From Spirochaetota bacterium (GTDB taxonomy: Bacteria > Spirochaetota > UBA4802 > JAFGJZ01): a stretch of DNA of 41,907 bases. The notes below the pieces were generated by a model that was not told the DNA's origin, searched no databases, and was given only the letters and a program-made list of their open reading frames with translations. Within the stretch, counting starts at the first letter, position 1. Every line of letters starts with the position of its first letter. This document shows, one piece after another, positions 8,295 to 18,327 of the stretch. The stretch lies in contig JAKPJF010000013.1 of the NCBI GenBank assembly GCA_029554345.1, positions 1 through 41,907 of the forward strand, given 5' to 3'. The translations under genes and the position numbers were made by a program.

Positions 8295-9568
8295 TTTAAA
8301 TCAATTCCAAGAGGATTCGGATTATTGTAGTTCTGAGACCAGACTTTATTTATGAAATTCAGAGAAAAATAATTTTGAATTAAATGAATATAATGAATTC
8401 CATTATTGTTAATGTAAATGAATTCTTTATCAAATCTAGCATAACGGAAAACCCTGAGTAGTACAAAAAACAATTTATAATCAGTTAACAAATCTGATGA
8501 AAATAAAGATTTATATTCTAATATAGGAATCTTAGTCTCATATAGTCTCCAATAAAGCCAATATAGTTTTTCCATATTTATCGAAACATTCATGACAAGA
8601 GAATAAGGTAATTTGCTTGAATGAACTTTATTTTGATAAGTATTAATGTCGAATACATTGAATAGGAAATGATTTCCCGTGAAAGTTGCGGCGGAAGGAC
8701 CTAATCCAAGATAATAGTTTCTTGTTACTGAAGAGTATTTATGCTGAGAATTTTTTATAAAACTCCAAACTGAAATTTGCTGATAACCGTTCTTAACTAA
8801 TGTATCACAAATATGAAAATAAAATTTTCTTCTCACAAAAGAATTTGGTGACTTAACCTTATTTAGTTTCTTGAATTTGCCAATCGAAGAATAAGGAAAA
8901 GTAAATAGGGGATAAGTTGTTATTTGATCAGCTTTTGAATTAATTGCTTTATTTAAAGATTCGTTTAATTCATTAAGAGTTTGACCGGGAATTGCAAAGA
9001 TGATATCAATATTAACAGTGTCGAAATTGTGTTTTTTTGCTTTCTTTATGGCCTTTAGGGCTGTAATGGCATCATAATTCCGGCCAATTGCTTTTAAATG
9101 TTGTTGATGAAAATCCTGAATGCCGATACTTATTAAGTTACATTTCATATTCTTAAGGGCTGTTAGTATTTCTTCCGTTAAATCTTCCGGATTAGTTTCA
9201 ATTGCAATATTTCTAATGGTGCAGATGGATTTTAGCAGATCTATTGCTTCAATTAAAGTGTTCAATAAAAGAGTAGGTGATCCTCCGCCTATATAGAGAG
9301 AATCTATAATTTTTCCTTCAATATTCTTTTTGTGTAATTTAATTTCCTTTATAAGGGATAAAGAAAAATCTTTTGCTTTATGAAGTGAATATTCTTCCTT
9401 ATAATAAGGACAATAAGGACAGATGTTTTTACAAAAGGGAATATGAATATATAGGTTGTTTATTCTACTAAAATCTAAGTGATTGTTGTCATATTTATTA
9501 AACAACATGGAATCTTTCTTGCCGAGACAAAAATATCGAAGTAATAAATATCTTAATATTTTAATCAT
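8291..9568 (-). CDS. HemN/HemW-family radical SAM protein
   Basis: A 425-residue protein with C46-x3-C50-x2-C53 in the context YIHIPFCKNICPYCPYY, the hallmark of coproporphyrinogen III oxidase-like enzymes. GGGSPTLL near 95 and GIQDFHQQHLKAIGR near 150 are also family motifs, and LGLGPSAA near 285 corresponds to the HemW G-x-G-A-x-S segment. Length lies between HemW (about 380) and HemN (about 455). It lacks a clear ribosome binding site at the ATG (9568). True HemW is a heme chaperone; paralogues such as HutW/ChuW degrade heme anaerobically. Which of these applies cannot be told here, but overlap with a second radical SAM gene suggests a two-enzyme pathway rather than housekeeping HemW. Confidence 0.85.
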   Translation of the reverse strand: MIKILRYLLLRYFCLGKKDSMLFNKYDNNHLDFSRINNLYIHIPFCKNICPYCPYYKEEYSLHKAKDFSLSLIKEIKLHKKNIEGKIIDSLYIGGGSPTLLLNTLIEAIDLLKSICTIRNIAIETNPEDLTEEILTALKNMKCNLISIGIQDFHQQHLKAIGRNYDAITALKAIKKAKKHNFDTVNIDIIFAIPGQTLNELNESLNKAINSKADQITTYPLFTFPYSSIGKFKKLNKVKSPNSFVRRKFYFHICDTLVKNGYQQISVWSFIKNSQHKYSSVTRNYYLGLGPSAATFTGNHFLFNVFDINTYQNKVHSSKLPYSLVMNVSINMEKLYWLYWRLYETKIPILEYKSLFSSDLLTDYKLFFVLLRVFRYARFDKEFIYINNNGIHYIHLIQNYFSLNFINKVWSQNYNNPNPLGIDLK

Positions 9569-9628
9569 AAATCAAGAAAAGAACCAAAGATATAATTGTC
9601 CATAAAAAAATGCTTGAGTTATTCATTA

Positions 9629-9647
9629 GTTCGACCGAACATATGTT
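9629..9647. promoter_or_regulatory. LexA-box-like palindromic site between divergent genes
   Basis: GTTCGACCGAACATATGTT contains two overlapping inverted repeats that share GAAC. The right one, CGAACATATGTT (9636-9647), matches 12 positions of the Gram-positive-type LexA/DinR box (CGAAC-n4-GTTYG), and AACATATGTT is a perfect palindrome. It lies 61 bp upstream of the radical SAM operon and directly against the ATG of the rightward gene, so a bound repressor could control both directions. Whether LexA or another regulator binds is inference. Confidence 0.4.
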
Positions 9648-9917
9648 ATGGATATTTCATCTGGAATTTCAAACATATCTTTAGGGCAGAACAACAAGCT
9701 TGTTCTATGGCCTAATTATCCTTCGAATCAAGTTGATCGAGTCCGTGCTGTTGAAAACTACCGTCAATCGTCACGGGAAATCTACAAAGCTTCTGCGGAA
9801 GAAGAGTCTGAGATAATGAAGTCTCAGAATAATCCTAAGATGTCAGTTTATACCGACAAAGCCGGTATCCGTGCAGCATCTGCCGTTCCGGGCGCGTTAT
9901 TCGACGCTTTCGCCTAA
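9648..9917 (+). CDS. Small protein of unknown function (89 aa)
   Basis: The open frame reads MDISSGISNISLGQNN... and has a charged helical middle (about 30-60) ending ...AASAVPGALFDAFA. No cysteine, signal peptide or membrane segment is present. Third-position base use looks coding, and the next gene's Shine-Dalgarno overlaps the stop codon, so the two are an operon. The ATG at 9648 has no ribosome binding site and abuts a palindromic operator-like site; translation might be leaderless, or begin further downstream (for example the Met at residue 56). I do not recognise the family. Confidence 0.55.
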   Translation: MDISSGISNISLGQNNKLVLWPNYPSNQVDRVRAVENYRQSSREIYKASAEEESEIMKSQNNPKMSVYTDKAGIRAASAVPGALFDAFA

Positions 9918-9926
9918 GGAAAATAA

Positions 9927-10310
9927 ATGAAAATTGAACATATTGCCGTTTGGGCAAAGGATATCGAGAAACTTAAGAATTTCTACGTGTCTTATTTCGG
10001 TATGACTTCAAATGAAATGTATCATAATAAAAATACGGGATTTAGATCATATTTTCTCAGTTTTCAGGGCGAATCTGCAAGAATCGAAATTATGAATAGA
10101 GATGATGTAAATGAATCCGTATTAAAAGAAATGCTCGGACTTGCTCATTTTGCAATTTCTGTCGGCAGTAAAGAGAAAGTTGATGAACTTGCACTTACTA
10201 TGGAAAAAGATGGTTTTATAATAGCAAGCAAACCTAGGACAACCGGAGACGGTTACTATGAATGTGCTGTTCTTGATCCCGAAGGAAATAAGGTTGAAAT
10301 TACAATATAA
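9927..10310 (+). CDS. VOC-family (glyoxalase/bleomycin-resistance fold) protein
   Basis: A 127-residue single VOC domain made of two beta-alpha-beta-beta-beta halves. It starts MKIEHIAVWAKDIEKLKNFY with the usual metal-ligand His at residue 5; the second half begins GLAHFAISVGS, with the other His, and ends DPEGNKVEITI, with the terminal Glu. Such proteins bind a divalent metal and act as lyases, isomerases or dioxygenases on small molecules; the substrate cannot be predicted. The ATG follows AAGGAAAA, which overlaps the stop of the small gene nine bases upstream. A strong hairpin terminator begins right after its stop codon. A second, only distantly similar VOC gene lies at 23125-23535. Confidence 0.85.
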   Translation: MKIEHIAVWAKDIEKLKNFYVSYFGMTSNEMYHNKNTGFRSYFLSFQGESARIEIMNRDDVNESVLKEMLGLAHFAISVGSKEKVDELALTMEKDGFIIASKPRTTGDGYYECAVLDPEGNKVEITI

Positions 10311-10336
10311 AAATCCCCGCTTTCGCGGGGTTTATT

Positions 10337-10338
<2 letters not shown>
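10311..10338. terminator. Strong bidirectional rho-independent terminator
   Basis: CCCCGC (10315-10320), loop TTTC, GCGGGG (10325-10330), with TTTATTTT to the right and, on the opposite strand, ATTTTTAT to the left. It starts at the stop codon of the VOC gene and ends at the stop codon of purA, so it ends transcription of both convergent genes. Confidence 0.9.
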
Positions 10339-11987
<1,649 letters not shown>

Positions 11988-14429
11988 ATGAAAAAGATAA
12001 CTATTTTCATTTTTTTGTTTTTAATCAGCTTTCCGGTTTTTGCTCAGCAAAAAATAATGCTGAAAGGTGTAATTACAGATTCAATCAACCGAAAGCCTGT
12101 TGATATGGCAACTGTAATGGTTTTGGAAATTAAGACTAAGACTTATACTGACGAATTCGGAAAATATAATGTTACTTTTCCATCTGCCGGAACATATACT
12201 ATTATTGTTAAAGCAGATGGAAATCAGATTCATCAGGAAAAAATTGTCATTAGTGCCACGGAAGAAAGAAATATTGTACTAAAACCTCTTAAAGTTCAGG
12301 GCGGTGCAATAACAATTAAGGGGGATAGGGACATTCAAAAAATTTCCAGACATTCCCTGTCGAATAAGGAAATAAAGGCGATTCCTGCTGCATTCGGTGA
12401 TTCTTTGAGTGCATTGACTGCTCTTCCGAATGTTATGAGAACTGATGGAATGTTTGGACCATTAATTATACGCGGAGCAAGCCCTGATTATAACGGATAT
12501 CTCGTTGATAACATACCTATTTATAATCCATATCACTTTGGCGGATTGCATTCAATAATTAATACAAATATCATTGATGAGATCGATTTATATTCATCAT
12601 CTTTTCCTGCTCATTTCGGTAATGCTCAGTCAGCAGTAATAAACGTTAACACTGTAGATGAAGTAAAAAATTTTGGGGGGTTTGCAGACATTTCAATGCT
12701 GTATTCTTCAGTAGTTCTGAAGACTCCTCTAAAAGAAAAATATTTTGAAGATGGAATTGAGAAAAAAAAGAATAACGGTTACTTCATTTTTGCAGGAAGA
12801 ATAGGCTATATTTCTCTATTTTTAAAGGCGACCAAAATGATTTATGAAGCAATGGGGAAGGATGTTCCAAGTGAAGCTCCGCAGTACGGAGATTACCAGA
12901 TAAAAATTAAAAGAAATTTAAACGACAGAAATGCTATCAGCTTTCTAGCTTTTGGATCTTTTGATCAAATGAAGTTTGTTACGGAGGAAGATGATCTTGC
13001 TGCATCAGATGATCCTTATCTTACTAATATAAAATTTAAAGAGTCAATTTTTTCTCATGCCCAAGGTGTTACACATACATATACTCCGAATGAAGCTGTT
13101 CAGAATAAATTACTAATTTATAATTCGATGATGACTTCAAAAATGTTTTTTGCCATGAGAGATTCTGATGTTAAAGTTCTACGAGACGGCTTTGAACCTC
13201 AGACAAAACCTATAATCGCCGGAATAAAAGAATCTGTAAAAGTTGATTTAATAAAAAATTATCTTCAGCTGAAAGCCGGCGGAGAATTTACATACTACTA
13301 TTTTAGAACAGCCGGAACAAGCTTTGAAGTTAACAAAACATCCGAAGATTTGGGCGATGAAGAATGGCTCACTCTTGTTCATCTCGGAGATAATATCAAA
13401 AACAAAACAGTATCCGGTTTTTCAGAAGTAAAAATAAATTTCGGAGGATTGGAATTTGTTCCGGGTATCCGCACGGAGTATTTATTTTTAACAAAAAAAG
13501 CGACTGTTGACCCGAGGGGAATGATCGCATATACTTTTCCATCAGAGACAACCGTTTCTTTTGCCGGAGGAAAGTATTCTTACTTTCCACAGCTTTCATC
13601 ATCTTTTTTTCAGTTAATGCCGCATCTTTCAAAAGCAGAATATATTACCCCTCAATATTCTTATCATTCTTCGGCAGGTATAGAGCAGAAGATATTTAAG
13701 AATTTTTCTGTTAAGTTGGAAAGTTTTTATAATTATTATATGGATCAGCTGACTGAAGAAAAATGGATAGATAATGATGGAGTTGAACGTAACTATAAAA
13801 ACTGTATGAAAATGAGAAGTTACGGGACAGAAATAATGATCAAAAAAGATATTAATGAAAATGAAAATGGAGTTTACGGGTTCATTAATTATACTTTTGA
13901 TAAAAGTCAGTATAAAACAGGAGCTAAAAATAACAATGCTCAAATGGTTAAAGATTATGCTTCGGAAGGAATGTACTATGATGCTTCAGAGTATAAGAAA
14001 TGGATAGATTCCCCCTATGATATGAGGCATATTCTGAAAATGGTTCTGGCATATAAGTATAATAGACACACTTTTTCTACAAGAGTTCAATATAATACTT
14101 CTAAGCCGTATACTCCTATAAATGGAGGATGGCACGATACGGATTTTTCTGATCCGAAAGATCCAAATCATGAGAGATGGGTTCCTCTTTTTGGTACTAT
14201 TAATTCAAAAAGATATAAGCCGAGTTATCAGATAGATTTGCGGTATGAATACCGTCAGAAATATGAGTGGGGATATTTTTCATGGTACTTGGAATTGATT
14301 AATGTTACTGCTCAATCACCCGAAGAAGAGAAATGGGATTATAGATATGGATACAGCAGAAATAATCCTAAAATTGAAAAGGAAGATGCTGTTCCTCTTC
14401 CGAATTTTGGTGTTGAAATATCATTTTAA
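11988..14429 (+). CDS. TonB-dependent outer-membrane receptor with carboxypeptidase-regulatory-like N-domain
   Basis: An 813-residue receptor. The signal peptide is MKKITIFIFLFLISFPVFAQ. Residues about 25-100 form a CarboxypepD_reg-like beta-sandwich (GVITDSINRKPVDMATVMVL). The plug domain is about 115-225, with the conserved SLSALTALPNVMRTDG and IIRGASPDYNGYLVDNIPIYNP segments. The rest is rich in alternating aromatic strands and ends in Phe, as expected for a 22-strand barrel. Substrate uptake depends on TonB/ExbBD encoded elsewhere; no transporter, hydrolase or siderophore gene flanks it, so the ligand is unknown. An in-frame ATG at 11973 exists, but AGGA at the right distance and the signal peptide favour 11988. 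A terminator hairpin follows. Confidence 0.92.
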   Translation: MKKITIFIFLFLISFPVFAQQKIMLKGVITDSINRKPVDMATVMVLEIKTKTYTDEFGKYNVTFPSAGTYTIIVKADGNQIHQEKIVISATEERNIVLKPLKVQGGAITIKGDRDIQKISRHSLSNKEIKAIPAAFGDSLSALTALPNVMRTDGMFGPLIIRGASPDYNGYLVDNIPIYNPYHFGGLHSIINTNIIDEIDLYSSSFPAHFGNAQSAVINVNTVDEVKNFGGFADISMLYSSVVLKTPLKEKYFEDGIEKKKNNGYFIFAGRIGYISLFLKATKMIYEAMGKDVPSEAPQYGDYQIKIKRNLNDRNAISFLAFGSFDQMKFVTEEDDLAASDDPYLTNIKFKESIFSHAQGVTHTYTPNEAVQNKLLIYNSMMTSKMFFAMRDSDVKVLRDGFEPQTKPIIAGIKESVKVDLIKNYLQLKAGGEFTYYYFRTAGTSFEVNKTSEDLGDEEWLTLVHLGDNIKNKTVSGFSEVKINFGGLEFVPGIRTEYLFLTKKATVDPRGMIAYTFPSETTVSFAGGKYSYFPQLSSSFFQLMPHLSKAEYITPQYSYHSSAGIEQKIFKNFSVKLESFYNYYMDQLTEEKWIDNDGVERNYKNCMKMRSYGTEIMIKKDINENENGVYGFINYTFDKSQYKTGAKNNNAQMVKDYASEGMYYDASEYKKWIDSPYDMRHILKMVLAYKYNRHTFSTRVQYNTSKPYTPINGGWHDTDFSDPKDPNHERWVPLFGTINSKRYKPSYQIDLRYEYRQKYEWGYFSWYLELINVTAQSPEEEKWDYRYGYSRNNPKIEKEDAVPLPNFGVEISF

Positions 14430-14462
14430 TAGAAATATTTTTTACAAAAAGAGATAAAAGAA

Positions 14463-14487
14463 ACCCCGCAGTTGCGGGGTATTCTTT
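14463..14487. terminator. Bidirectional rho-independent terminator
   Basis: ACCCCGC (14463-14469) and GCGGGGT (14474-14480) form a 7-bp GC-rich stem with a tetraloop; T-rich tails follow on both strands. It lies between the TonB receptor gene and the convergent unknown gene, whose stop codon touches it. Confidence 0.85.
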
Positions 14488-15340
14488 AAAAAGATGATTT
14501 TGAACCCACACCACCGCGACCGTGAGTGGGGATAAATTTAAAATCAGGAAACAAGTTTTTCAAATATGAACTGACAGAAGAAGCTTCTTCAATGCTTGCA
14601 TCAACTCCATGACCCTTAAAGTTGGAACCGGCATCAACAATGTAATATTTTATTTCCCCGTCTTTTCTATATAGCTTTATGTTTCCACCGCAGTTAGTCT
14701 GACACGAAGGAAGTTCTTTTTTTAATTTTTTGTCTGTTTCAACATGAGTCTCTGTACCGGATGTATAGAAAAGAGCTTTTTTTGATCTTCCTTCGGGAAG
14801 GCATGCCATATATGTTATATATTCATTTTCACAAAGCTCTTCAAGCATACTTCTAAAACGGGTTTTGTTGACATCTTCCCATTTTTCAAGTCCGGTATAT
14901 TTGCCTATTCGGAGTTTCTGCTGAACAGGAACAAAGATGGTGCTCAGCATATTTTTCTTTTTCAAAAAAAGAATAAATCTTGGAGGAAAAACCGAAGCGG
15001 TAAACGAAACTATTTCTTTTCTTTTAGCAGGATTTGCCGTGTATAATGCGGAAGTTTCTATTACAGAAAGAGCATCTTTGCATTCATCGAAAGAAAAATC
15101 TGTATCAACGGTATAATATGATTCATTTTCGAGAATTTTCATGAATCCCTGTTCTGCGATCATCGTTGAAGCGTTTAAATCAATGATGCTTTCGAGAACA
15201 ATTTTTTCATTATCAGCAGAAAGAACCCTGCCCATGCAAATTGTGTCCTTGTAAACCTTAATGAGAACTTCACCGGCTTTGAAATCTGCAATATGTTTTT
15301 GTGTCAGCAGATTTCTTTTTATCATCTCTTCTAAAAACAT
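14486..15340 (-). CDS. Conserved-looking protein of unknown function (284 aa)
   Basis: A soluble protein with no signal peptide or membrane segment. An N-terminal helix is followed by a small beta-barrel-like stretch (GEVLIKVYKDTICMGRVLSADNEKIVLESI, about 23-52) that resembles an Sm/SH3-like fold. The rest is mixed, with CQTNCGGN near 215-222 and a Gly-rich C-terminus (HGRGGVGSKSSF). The ATG at 15340 has AGGGGGT six bases before it. I do not recognise the family; the two-cysteine CxxxC might bind metal. It is convergent with the TonB receptor gene and separated from it by a shared terminator, so functional linkage is unlikely. Confidence 0.72.
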   Translation of the reverse strand: MFLEEMIKRNLLTQKHIADFKAGEVLIKVYKDTICMGRVLSADNEKIVLESIIDLNASTMIAEQGFMKILENESYYTVDTDFSFDECKDALSVIETSALYTANPAKRKEIVSFTASVFPPRFILFLKKKNMLSTIFVPVQQKLRIGKYTGLEKWEDVNKTRFRSMLEELCENEYITYMACLPEGRSKKALFYTSGTETHVETDKKLKKELPSCQTNCGGNIKLYRKDGEIKYYIVDAGSNFKGHGVDASIEEASSVSSYLKNLFPDFKFIPTHGRGGVGSKSSF

Positions 15341-15472
15341 TTAGTACCCCCTGTGGTTTTTAGAAAAACCAGAAAAAATCGCCGAAGTGTCAAGTTTTGT
15401 CAATAGAAAAATATGAAAAAGTGAATACCGTCCAACCGGTAAATTTATGCTTGTTGTTGATATAAAAAGATA

Positions 15473-15501
15473 TTGCTTTAGCAGAACAATTAAAGTATAA
15501 A
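15473..15501 (+). promoter_or_regulatory. Candidate sigma70 promoter of the diguanylate cyclase cluster
   Basis: TTGCTT (15473-15478) and TATAAA (15496-15501) are separated by exactly 17 bp and lie 87 bp upstream of the chosen start. The match is 4/6 and 5/6 to consensus. It would drive the cyclase, the secreted repeat protein and the LRR-like gene together. No operator is obvious. Confidence 0.45.
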
Positions 15502-15587
15502 GATTTATATTAACTTATCGGCTGCAATAAGAACACTTTTTCATTTTCAGTCTAATGTCCATTTGGAAAGCAATCAGGAGTATTATA

Positions 15588-17219
15588 ATGTGGAATATGG
15601 CATTGTCTCTCTCTTTGGTAACAATAGCGAGTGCCATTGCAATTATGATGTGGATTATGACCATTGCCAGAAAAAGCGGAACATTAATATATTTTGCTAT
15701 TTCGTTTTCACTTCTTTCAATTTCTTTTGCGCTTTTTAATACCCAGGGATTTTTGCATCCTTTTTTCGGTATTGTTCTAGCAAATTTTCTTATGATCTTA
15801 TCCTATATGTTTCTTGCCTGGGGAACACGTGTTTTTTATCAAATAAGGCCTGTTTTGCCATTTCGATTTTATGTTTATGTTGTATCGGCAGTAGTTATTC
15901 TATCTCTTTTCACCTTTCTGTTTTATTCGTACAAGGTACGTGCTGTAACAGCGTCAACTTGTATAGCTATTTTTTCAACAGAAAGTATATTCACATTGAT
16001 TAAAGCGGGTTTTGTTTCTAAGCAAATCCGTTTTAAACTTCCGATTATAATAATTATTTCATTATTCATAATTTTTCATATAGTCAGAATAATCGTAATG
16101 ATTATTTCCAGCGACATTGGTTCATATTTTATGGAGATTCATCCGTATACTACCGCAACCTTTCTTGCGACCCAGTTTTTCACTATTCTCTGGGCTGAAT
16201 TAATTCTTTTGGCTGATATGGAAGATCTCCTCGGAAAAGTGGAAAAAAAAAGAGATCAGCTTGCGAGTATTGCGTTTAATGACCAATTAACCGGAATTAA
16301 TAACCGCTATGCTCTTGAAGGATTTCTTGATCAGGAACTTGAACGACAGGATAGATATCTTGAACCGCTTTCTTTTATTTTGTTTGATATTGATCACTTT
16401 AAGCAAATTAATGATAAATGGGGTCATTCGGCCGGAGACGAGGTTTTGATTAATGTTGCGCACACCGCTCAGAAAAATCTTCGTTTGACAGACAGAATTT
16501 TCCGTTGGGGTGGTGAAGAATTTCTGATTGTCTGTCCTCATACGGTTATAAACGGTGCAGCAGATTTCGCCCAGAAGCTTCGTCATTTATTATCTGTTAT
16601 TGATTTTTCGGAATCAAAAATTTTACCGAAAAAATTTTCAGGAATAACTGCAAGTTTCGGAGTGATAGAACGTTTTCCCGGAGAAGCCAGAAATGATTGT
16701 TTCAGACGTGTAGATGAGGCAATGTATTTTGCGAAAAAAAACGGAAGAAACCGGGTGGAATTAGATAGAAACGGCAAAGAAAAGAAAGGGCTTATTAATA
16801 TAGAATGGCTGGAAGAATGGGATTCCGGTATTTCTCAGATAGATCAGGAACACCGGGAATTGGTGCAAAAAGGAAACCGGCTTATGAATCTTGCTGTAAT
16901 TCAATCCAAAAAAGAATTACTCTGTGAAGCAATGAGTTCTTTGCAGACTTATATAATTAAACATTTTCGAAATGAAGAAGAAATACTTAAAGCAATCAAA
17001 TATGATAAGCTGGATGAGCATAAAAGAATTCATAAACATCTTGAGGAGGAAGCCCGTATTCTTTATGAGAAACTTGAAAAAGATCCTGCAGTATCAATAG
17101 AAATATTCCATTTTCTGGCGGATCAGATAATTGTCGGACATTTAATAGATTATGATTCTGATTTTTTCCCAATAGCCAGAGGAAAAGCAAGTGATGCAGT
17201 TTTAACTAGCAAAGAATAA
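15588..17219 (+). CDS. Membrane diguanylate cyclase with C-terminal bacteriohemerythrin domain
   Basis: A 543-residue three-part protein. Residues 1-205 hold six or seven membrane helices; a GGDEF domain spans about 225-385; a hemerythrin domain spans about 405-530. The active-site loop is GGEEF (308-312), with the product-inhibition I-site RLTD (299-302) five residues before it, and FDIDHFKQINDKWGHSAGDE is present, so it should make c-di-GMP. The hemerythrin part has all diiron ligands (H in QEH, H and E in HFRNEE, two His in HKRIHKH, and H..D in GHLIDYD). O2 or redox state probably tunes cyclase activity. The frame opens at 15555, but AGGAG at 15576-15580 fits the ATG at 15588. The next gene starts 4 nt after the stop. 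Confidence 0.93.
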   Translation: MWNMALSLSLVTIASAIAIMMWIMTIARKSGTLIYFAISFSLLSISFALFNTQGFLHPFFGIVLANFLMILSYMFLAWGTRVFYQIRPVLPFRFYVYVVSAVVILSLFTFLFYSYKVRAVTASTCIAIFSTESIFTLIKAGFVSKQIRFKLPIIIIISLFIIFHIVRIIVMIISSDIGSYFMEIHPYTTATFLATQFFTILWAELILLADMEDLLGKVEKKRDQLASIAFNDQLTGINNRYALEGFLDQELERQDRYLEPLSFILFDIDHFKQINDKWGHSAGDEVLINVAHTAQKNLRLTDRIFRWGGEEFLIVCPHTVINGAADFAQKLRHLLSVIDFSESKILPKKFSGITASFGVIERFPGEARNDCFRRVDEAMYFAKKNGRNRVELDRNGKEKKGLINIEWLEEWDSGISQIDQEHRELVQKGNRLMNLAVIQSKKELLCEAMSSLQTYIIKHFRNEEEILKAIKYDKLDEHKRIHKHLEEEARILYEKLEKDPAVSIEIFHFLADQIIVGHLIDYDSDFFPIARGKASDAVLTSKE

Positions 17220-17223
17220 TTAT

Positions 17224-18327
17224 ATGAATTATTTCCGGTTTGTCATTATACTTCTTATCGCTAATATTTACGCAACTGAAAGTAAATCAGAATTTTTCGG
17301 AGAAATAGATAAACCAGACACTGAAATACACAACTCTGTTTCCGAACCATGGGAAACCATTTTTCAAAAAACCGGCGGAACCCGATATGAAATCTCCTCT
17401 AATAAAGACAAAAAATTTAAAATTATATTAAATCGCTACCAAAACCCGCTTCCAATGATTCAATTTAACTGGAAAGGTTATACTGTATGCTATTATGATT
17501 ACTTCGGTTTATCAAGTAATGGAAACGAATTAGGAAATATTGTTCAAATACGGAATAAAGAAAAAGTGCTGTATGATATACGCGGGAATAGTTATTTTTA
17601 CGGATTTAAGTATGATGTTTTTTCTTATATAAAAGGAGAAGAAGATCCTTATGATTTTTTTTTCCGGGATGTAACAGGAGACGGAGAGCCTGAATTATTT
17701 ATCCATGCGGGAACTCAGGGGGCATATTCTTATTGGACAATGTATATTTTCAGAATGACTAAGAACGGACCTGAGAATATTTTCAAATATTATACCGGAA
17801 GAGTCGGAACTCTGCAAACTTCTCAAATGGATATAAATTGGGAGTCGCACTGGGATGACCGAGCATGGGATATCATGAATCTCAGATGTTATGTCCGTGA
17901 CATTGACAACAACGGTATTCCTGAAATGATAATGGCTAATTCTGTTATTGAGCACCTTATGGGGCAGACTCACGGGCCGTATATTCTTACTATTCTTGAG
18001 TGGAATAGAAAATGTTTTTTTGATAAAACAAGAAAATTTCCTGAACTGGCACGTAAGGCAGCTTTAAGCTATGCTGATGATAGTAAGAATGATGCATTTC
18101 CTACGGATAATGCATATCTGTTTATATCCGATTATCTTATGCCGTATTATGCAAACATGATTCTTGCCGGTCAGGAAAAGAAAGCCCAAGAATGGATCAG
18201 AAAAAACGGAAAAGGTGAAATTCTTGAATGGCTTGATGATAAAAAGCAGATTCAATCTATTCATGAAGCTCTTGTCTTAAAAAGAGTCGGAGAAAAGATG
18301 AATAAAAGAAAAGAGTATGTGTATTGA
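17224..18327 (+). CDS. Secreted protein with two DxDxNG-type calcium-loop-like repeats
   Basis: A 367-residue protein with a short signal peptide (MNYFRFVIILLIANIYA). Two copies of an acidic loop, RDVTGDGEPELFI near 147 and RDIDNNGIPEMIM near 230, match the FG-GAP/EF-hand-like D-x-[DN]-x-[DN]-G-x-x-E pattern found in extracellular beta-propeller and integrin-like proteins. The mature part is rich in aromatic residues. Function unknown; a calcium-stabilised envelope protein is likely. It starts 4 bp after the diguanylate cyclase and its stop overlaps the start of the next gene, so all three should be co-expressed. The ribosome binding site is weak, consistent with translational coupling. Confidence 0.72.
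   Translation: MNYFRFVIILLIANIYATESKSEFFGEIDKPDTEIHNSVSEPWETIFQKTGGTRYEISSNKDKKFKIILNRYQNPLPMIQFNWKGYTVCYYDYFGLSSNGNELGNIVQIRNKEKVLYDIRGNSYFYGFKYDVFSYIKGEEDPYDFFFRDVTGDGEPELFIHAGTQGAYSYWTMYIFRMTKNGPENIFKYYTGRVGTLQTSQMDINWESHWDDRAWDIMNLRCYVRDIDNNGIPEMIMANSVIEHLMGQTHGPYILTILEWNRKCFFDKTRKFPELARKAALSYADDSKNDAFPTDNAYLFISDYLMPYYANMILAGQEKKAQEWIRKNGKGEILEWLDDKKQIQSIHEALVLKRVGEKMNKRKEYVY

Noticed and set aside
8291-9568. Definite HemW or HemN assignment
   Set aside because: Length and C-terminal half fit neither well, and the paired radical SAM gene is not typical of either; only the family name is justified.
9648-9917. RiPP precursor for the neighbouring radical SAM enzymes
   Set aside because: It has no cysteine or repeated core, lies on the opposite strand, and its stop overlaps the Shine-Dalgarno of the VOC gene, so it belongs with that gene instead.
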